Positions 60,866 through 64,000 of a stretch of DNA of 64,000 nt are shown here, one piece after another. The position numbers and the translations under genes were made by a program. The stretch's first letter is position 1; each line of letters starts with the position of its first letter. The stretch covers positions 56,846 through 120,845 of the forward strand of contig QJNS01000233.1 of assembly GCA_004154925.1 (NCBI GenBank), written 5' to 3'. The stretch is from Monosporascus cannonballus. Its lineage: Eukaryota > Ascomycota > Sordariomycetes > Xylariales. The notes below the pieces were generated by a model. It was not told the DNA's origin. It saw only the letters and a list, made by a program, of their open reading frames with translations, and ran no database searches.

Positions 60866-62977
60866 CTACGCGTCAATCCAGCTAACAAACCTCTCCTGCC
60901 TGCGCCTCACCAGCCGGATGGGTACGAACTGGCCCCCGTGCAACTTGAGGGTGATCAGGCTCGTGGCGTCGCGCAGCGCGCGCCTCGACCTCAGCGTCGC
61001 CCTCCGGTAGACCTCCTCCTTCTGCGCCCTGGTCATCCGCTCCACCTCCTCGTCGCCTGCCCAGTCGTCGACAGCGTTCTCCACGCTATACTGCTGAAGA
61101 ATGACGGCGAGCGTCGCGATGATCTCGACCTGCGCGATCCGCCGCCCCAGGCAGGACCGCGCGCCGTCGGAGAAGGGTATGAAGGACCCGCGGACAGGAC
61201 GGAACAGCTGAGCACTCGTATCTGGTCCAGCAGCACTGAAGTCATCCGCATCTGCTCTTTCGACCGACTGGTCATCTTTCATGTTGGGCCTAAACCACCG
61301 CTCCGGAACCCAGTCGTGCAAATCCGCAGGTGAATCGCTGATCTGGCTAGGCTTCGAGGGCCAGTACCGTGGATTCCTCTGGACTGCAGCGACATGCATG
61401 CCGATATACATGTTTTTCGGCAGTGTATGTTTCTCACCATCGATGGTGACCACCTGGTCATGCGCCGGACTGACCATTTTGGGTATCTCGACGACGGGCG
61501 GCATGAGGCGTAACATCTCATTCATAGCGGCCCCGAGCATCGATGCCTGCATCGCGTTAGCCTTCTCGTCGTATTCCCAGGTGCTGGGGTCGCTGTCGCC
61601 CAGAATCGTATCGATGTCGCTCTGCAAACGGCGTTGCGCTGCCGGATTATTGGCCAATTCTAACAGAGCGAAGTGTAGCACGTTGCCACTCGTTTCGTGG
61701 CCGGCCAGGAACATAATGAATGCATTCCCAATGATTTCCGCATCAGTAAGTCTCATGCTTGAGACGCCTTTAGACTTGGAGGCTTCGGCTTCGGCTCGTT
61801 CGTCCTGATACGACGCCGCTACGAGAGAACCCATGATGTCCATGCCGACATCCTTATCGCCCTGGCGTACGTCTTCGACCTTGTCCGCAAGGAATTCTTT
61901 CATATACTTGGCAAAGTTGTCTCTTGCCTCTTTGGCACGTCTCAGGGCCTTGAAAGGCAAGTAATCTTACTTGGTGTTAAACCTACGTGATATCGCCTAT
62001 TCAACTGGAATGGTTGCCACTTACCAACAATCGCCGCTGGTGTTATCAGCAGTATCAATAGGTGCTCCAGAACACCCGCTATCGCTTCCTTGAAGCTAAG
62101 GGAATGACCGGCCGGGACATCGAGACTCGCGTATCTGGCCAACCTAGGATCGGCATCGGCGGGCAGGGTCTGACCAGGCCAGAGCAATCGCAGCCCAAAA
62201 CCGACGAAGCCGATGATATGCAGGGCCAGACTCATGGTGTCCTGCTCCATCGTTGTAATCTTGTCGGTAGTGCCACGCCGCCTCCAATAATCAACCAGTC
62301 CCTGCGCTTGCTCGATGGCCACCTTGAATACCAGCGCCGAGTTCTTCTCGTTGAACGAAGCGGACGTGACCTTGCGATGCATGCGCCACGTAGCGCCTTC
62401 GGTAGTCACCACGTTCTCGCCGAACATGGACAGGATCGTGTAGTTCTCGAGGGGCTTCGGGAAGGCTTCGCGTCTCGAGGTCAACTGGTGGATCACTTCG
62501 GCGTTGGCCGTGTGCATGAGTAGGTGAAAGGGCGACACGAGGATAAAGGAATCGCCGAGCTTTTGGAATGTCTCGTGGAGGTGTCTGTATTGCCAGTCCG
62601 GCGTACAGGCACTACGCATATCTGGTCAACTCAAGCTTTGCCTTCTGGGTGGCCGGCTAGCCGGAGAAGGGGGAAGTTGGGGATTCCACGTACTCGGCAA
62701 CAGTTTCCCAGTATTGCTTCGGTAATAGCTTCCATATTCGCAACCACACAGGGTGGGTGAGCTGGACGAAGTTGTTTATCGGGTTCAAGGCTTATGGGAT
62801 GTCAGTAGCTAGTTTGGACGTTTTACGACCTCTCTGCAGCAACTCACGAACGATGTAATATGGCAGGCCGGTGCTCTTGGCTAGTGCTATGTTCTTTTGG
62901 TAACCCGTTACCACCTTGTATGATGCCCATGCGACGAATGCCACAGCTAGCAGCAACACCGTCGAGATCATCGTCAC
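60866..62977 (-). CDS. Cytochrome P450 monooxygenase, membrane-anchored, four exons
   Basis: Predicted exons, minus strand: 62977-62848, 62790-62694, 62611-62025, 61965-60866; introns of 57, 82 and 59 bp with GT-AG ends. They join in frame to 637 residues. Residues 4-20 are a hydrophobic anchor, followed by the Pro-containing hinge. The I-helix A-G-H-E-T lies at about 359-363, the K-helix E-M-L-R at 421-424, the P-E-R-W motif at 492-495 and the heme loop F-S-D-G-A-R-S-C-L-G at 536-545, with Cys543 as the iron ligand. All invariant residues are present, so the enzyme is probably active: ER-bound, oxidising a lipophilic substrate with electrons from P450 reductase. It is longer than the usual 500-550. 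No biosynthetic partner gene is adjacent, so the substrate is unknown. The exon 2/3 junction was chosen to keep the frame and gives D-A-C-T-P-D-W; it is the least certain one. Confidence 0.9.
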
Positions 62978-64000
62978 AGAGTCGATTGAAGCCGAGTCAC
63001 GGCTTCACAGACAGGGTAATTGCACAGTTAGATGCCGATCTCCTCGTGGATATACGAAGCTGACCATAGCTCGGTCAGTCAGTCAGTCGGTCGCTTTGTT
63101 TTGCTTCAGGGTTCGCGTTCTAAGGAGCCGCCAGGGGGTTGCAAGGGGCCGCCAAAGAGCTCGGGAGGGACTATGTCACTATGTACGTTCGAAGTTCGCA
63201 AAAGCTCAACCACCCTCTCGATCAGATAATGGGCAAGAAGAGAAGAAAAGTCGGACGGCACCCATCCTTGGCCCTGGAGCCCCGAAACCCTAGCTAGAGC
63301 ATCGCGCTCATCGTTAACTCTGTGCGGGAAAGCCTTGTGGTTTCGGATCGCATCGTTCCCGTCCCGCTAAGAAGCCCCCTGGCCACAGCACGCTAAGGGG
63401 TACCAATCATAGATCACGCGGGGTGCGCCCCCACCACATAAACAGCTCCCGGCATTTGTGGCCCCGTCGATTGGTCGGCTATGACTGGCAAGGAGATTGC
63501 AGATCTGAGATCTACTTTCCTATCGACAGAGAGACATAGGCTAAACGAGGCGATGAATAACTTGAAGCACTCCTGGCAGCTGAGTCAGGTGTCGCAGGCC
63601 ATTCACATGGCCTAACATCACTACAGCATGTCAAGCTAAACGCACAGGTTCTAGACAAAATGGTGTTGGGGCACCCTTGAAAACACCTTCCCAGGACCGT
63701 GGAATATGGAGACTTGAACTGAATTTATATATATATATACATCCAGTGACTCAGGAAGATTATATAAATTTAAGGATAATGGCCTGCGCTCATTCGGATT
63801 TCCCTAAAAGCCCTTATAGGCGTAGAGACTCGTGGCGGCGGTGGGATACGCCTGGGTGGTCAGGGGGTGGTTCAACTAATGAAAACCCGGAGCGTGACGT
63901 AGGAGTATAGTCTCATAACGAAAAGGATACCCCCTTTTTACCAGTCTTAAGCTAAGCACTAAAGGCAGTTTTGTAAAATCGCGGCTTATCATTGAAAAAA
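62978..64000. other. Upstream region of the P450 gene to the window edge
   Basis: Normal-GC DNA that should contain the P450 promoter. There is a TCAGTCAG-type short tandem at about 63,074-63,090 and an alternating AT run at about 63,728-63,740. A 44-codon frame at 63481-63615 is helical in character but unsupported. I see no other gene. Confidence 0.45.

Noticed and set aside
63481..63615. 44-codon frame starting M-T-G-K-E-I-A-D-L-R
   Set aside because: It looks helical but is too short, with no neighbouring exon or domain; kept only as a remark.

Overview
The window looks like a chromosome segment of a filamentous ascomycete (Pezizomycotina; a Sordariomycete is my guess, but the sequence does not settle it). 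There are two compartments. Positions 1 to about 51,610 are extremely AT-rich, gene-free and made of retrotransposons degraded in the pattern of repeat-induced point mutation (RIP). C:G to T:A transitions favour TpA, and reading frames are interrupted almost only by TAA and TAG. Positions from about 51,610 to 64,000 have normal base composition and carry three spliced or intact host genes, all on the minus strand, plus one RIP-degraded DNA transposon between two of them.

The repeat compartment can be read as nested insertions. A chromodomain Ty3/gypsy element (A, 1-3268) interrupts a minus-strand Ty1/copia copy (3269-4809). A structurally complete and only lightly mutated Ty1/copia element sits at 4901-10415, with 162-bp LTRs and a GATAT target duplication. 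The 10.4-15.3 kb stretch holds a D-family remnant, two small inverted-repeat elements and a solo LTR with internal 52-bp tandem repeats. From 15.3 to 51.3 kb everything is one stack. A minus-strand gypsy element (E2) was hit in its LTR by a plus-strand relative (E3, 17211-51115, TSD CTTCG). E3 was hit by gypsy element C (20712-27830, TSD ATATA) and by gypsy element D (29454-48763, TSD ATAT). D in turn was hit by a solo copia LTR (36925-37087, TSD ATAAT) and by gypsy element E (37983-45387). Removing the inserts from E3 leaves about 7.47 kb, close to the 7.405 kb of its sister E, which supports the reconstruction.

The most unusual observation is that all four gypsy families seen here (A, C, D, E) carry an accessory open frame between pol and the 3' LTR on the strand opposite to gag-pol. 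Each frame is long and is broken only by RIP-type TAA/TAG codons. In A, and possibly C, it resembles a Cys-rich plus coiled-coil protein. In D it is paired with a second, divergently oriented sense ORF that ends two bases before the LTR.

The gene-bearing end encodes a Pro-rich SPRY-domain protein (52392-53624), a CAX-type vacuolar Ca2+/H+ exchanger with a very long charged central loop and a 16-nt exon (54613-57604), and a membrane cytochrome P450 in four exons (60866-62977). They do not look like a pathway cluster. No rRNA, tRNA or CRISPR feature was found.
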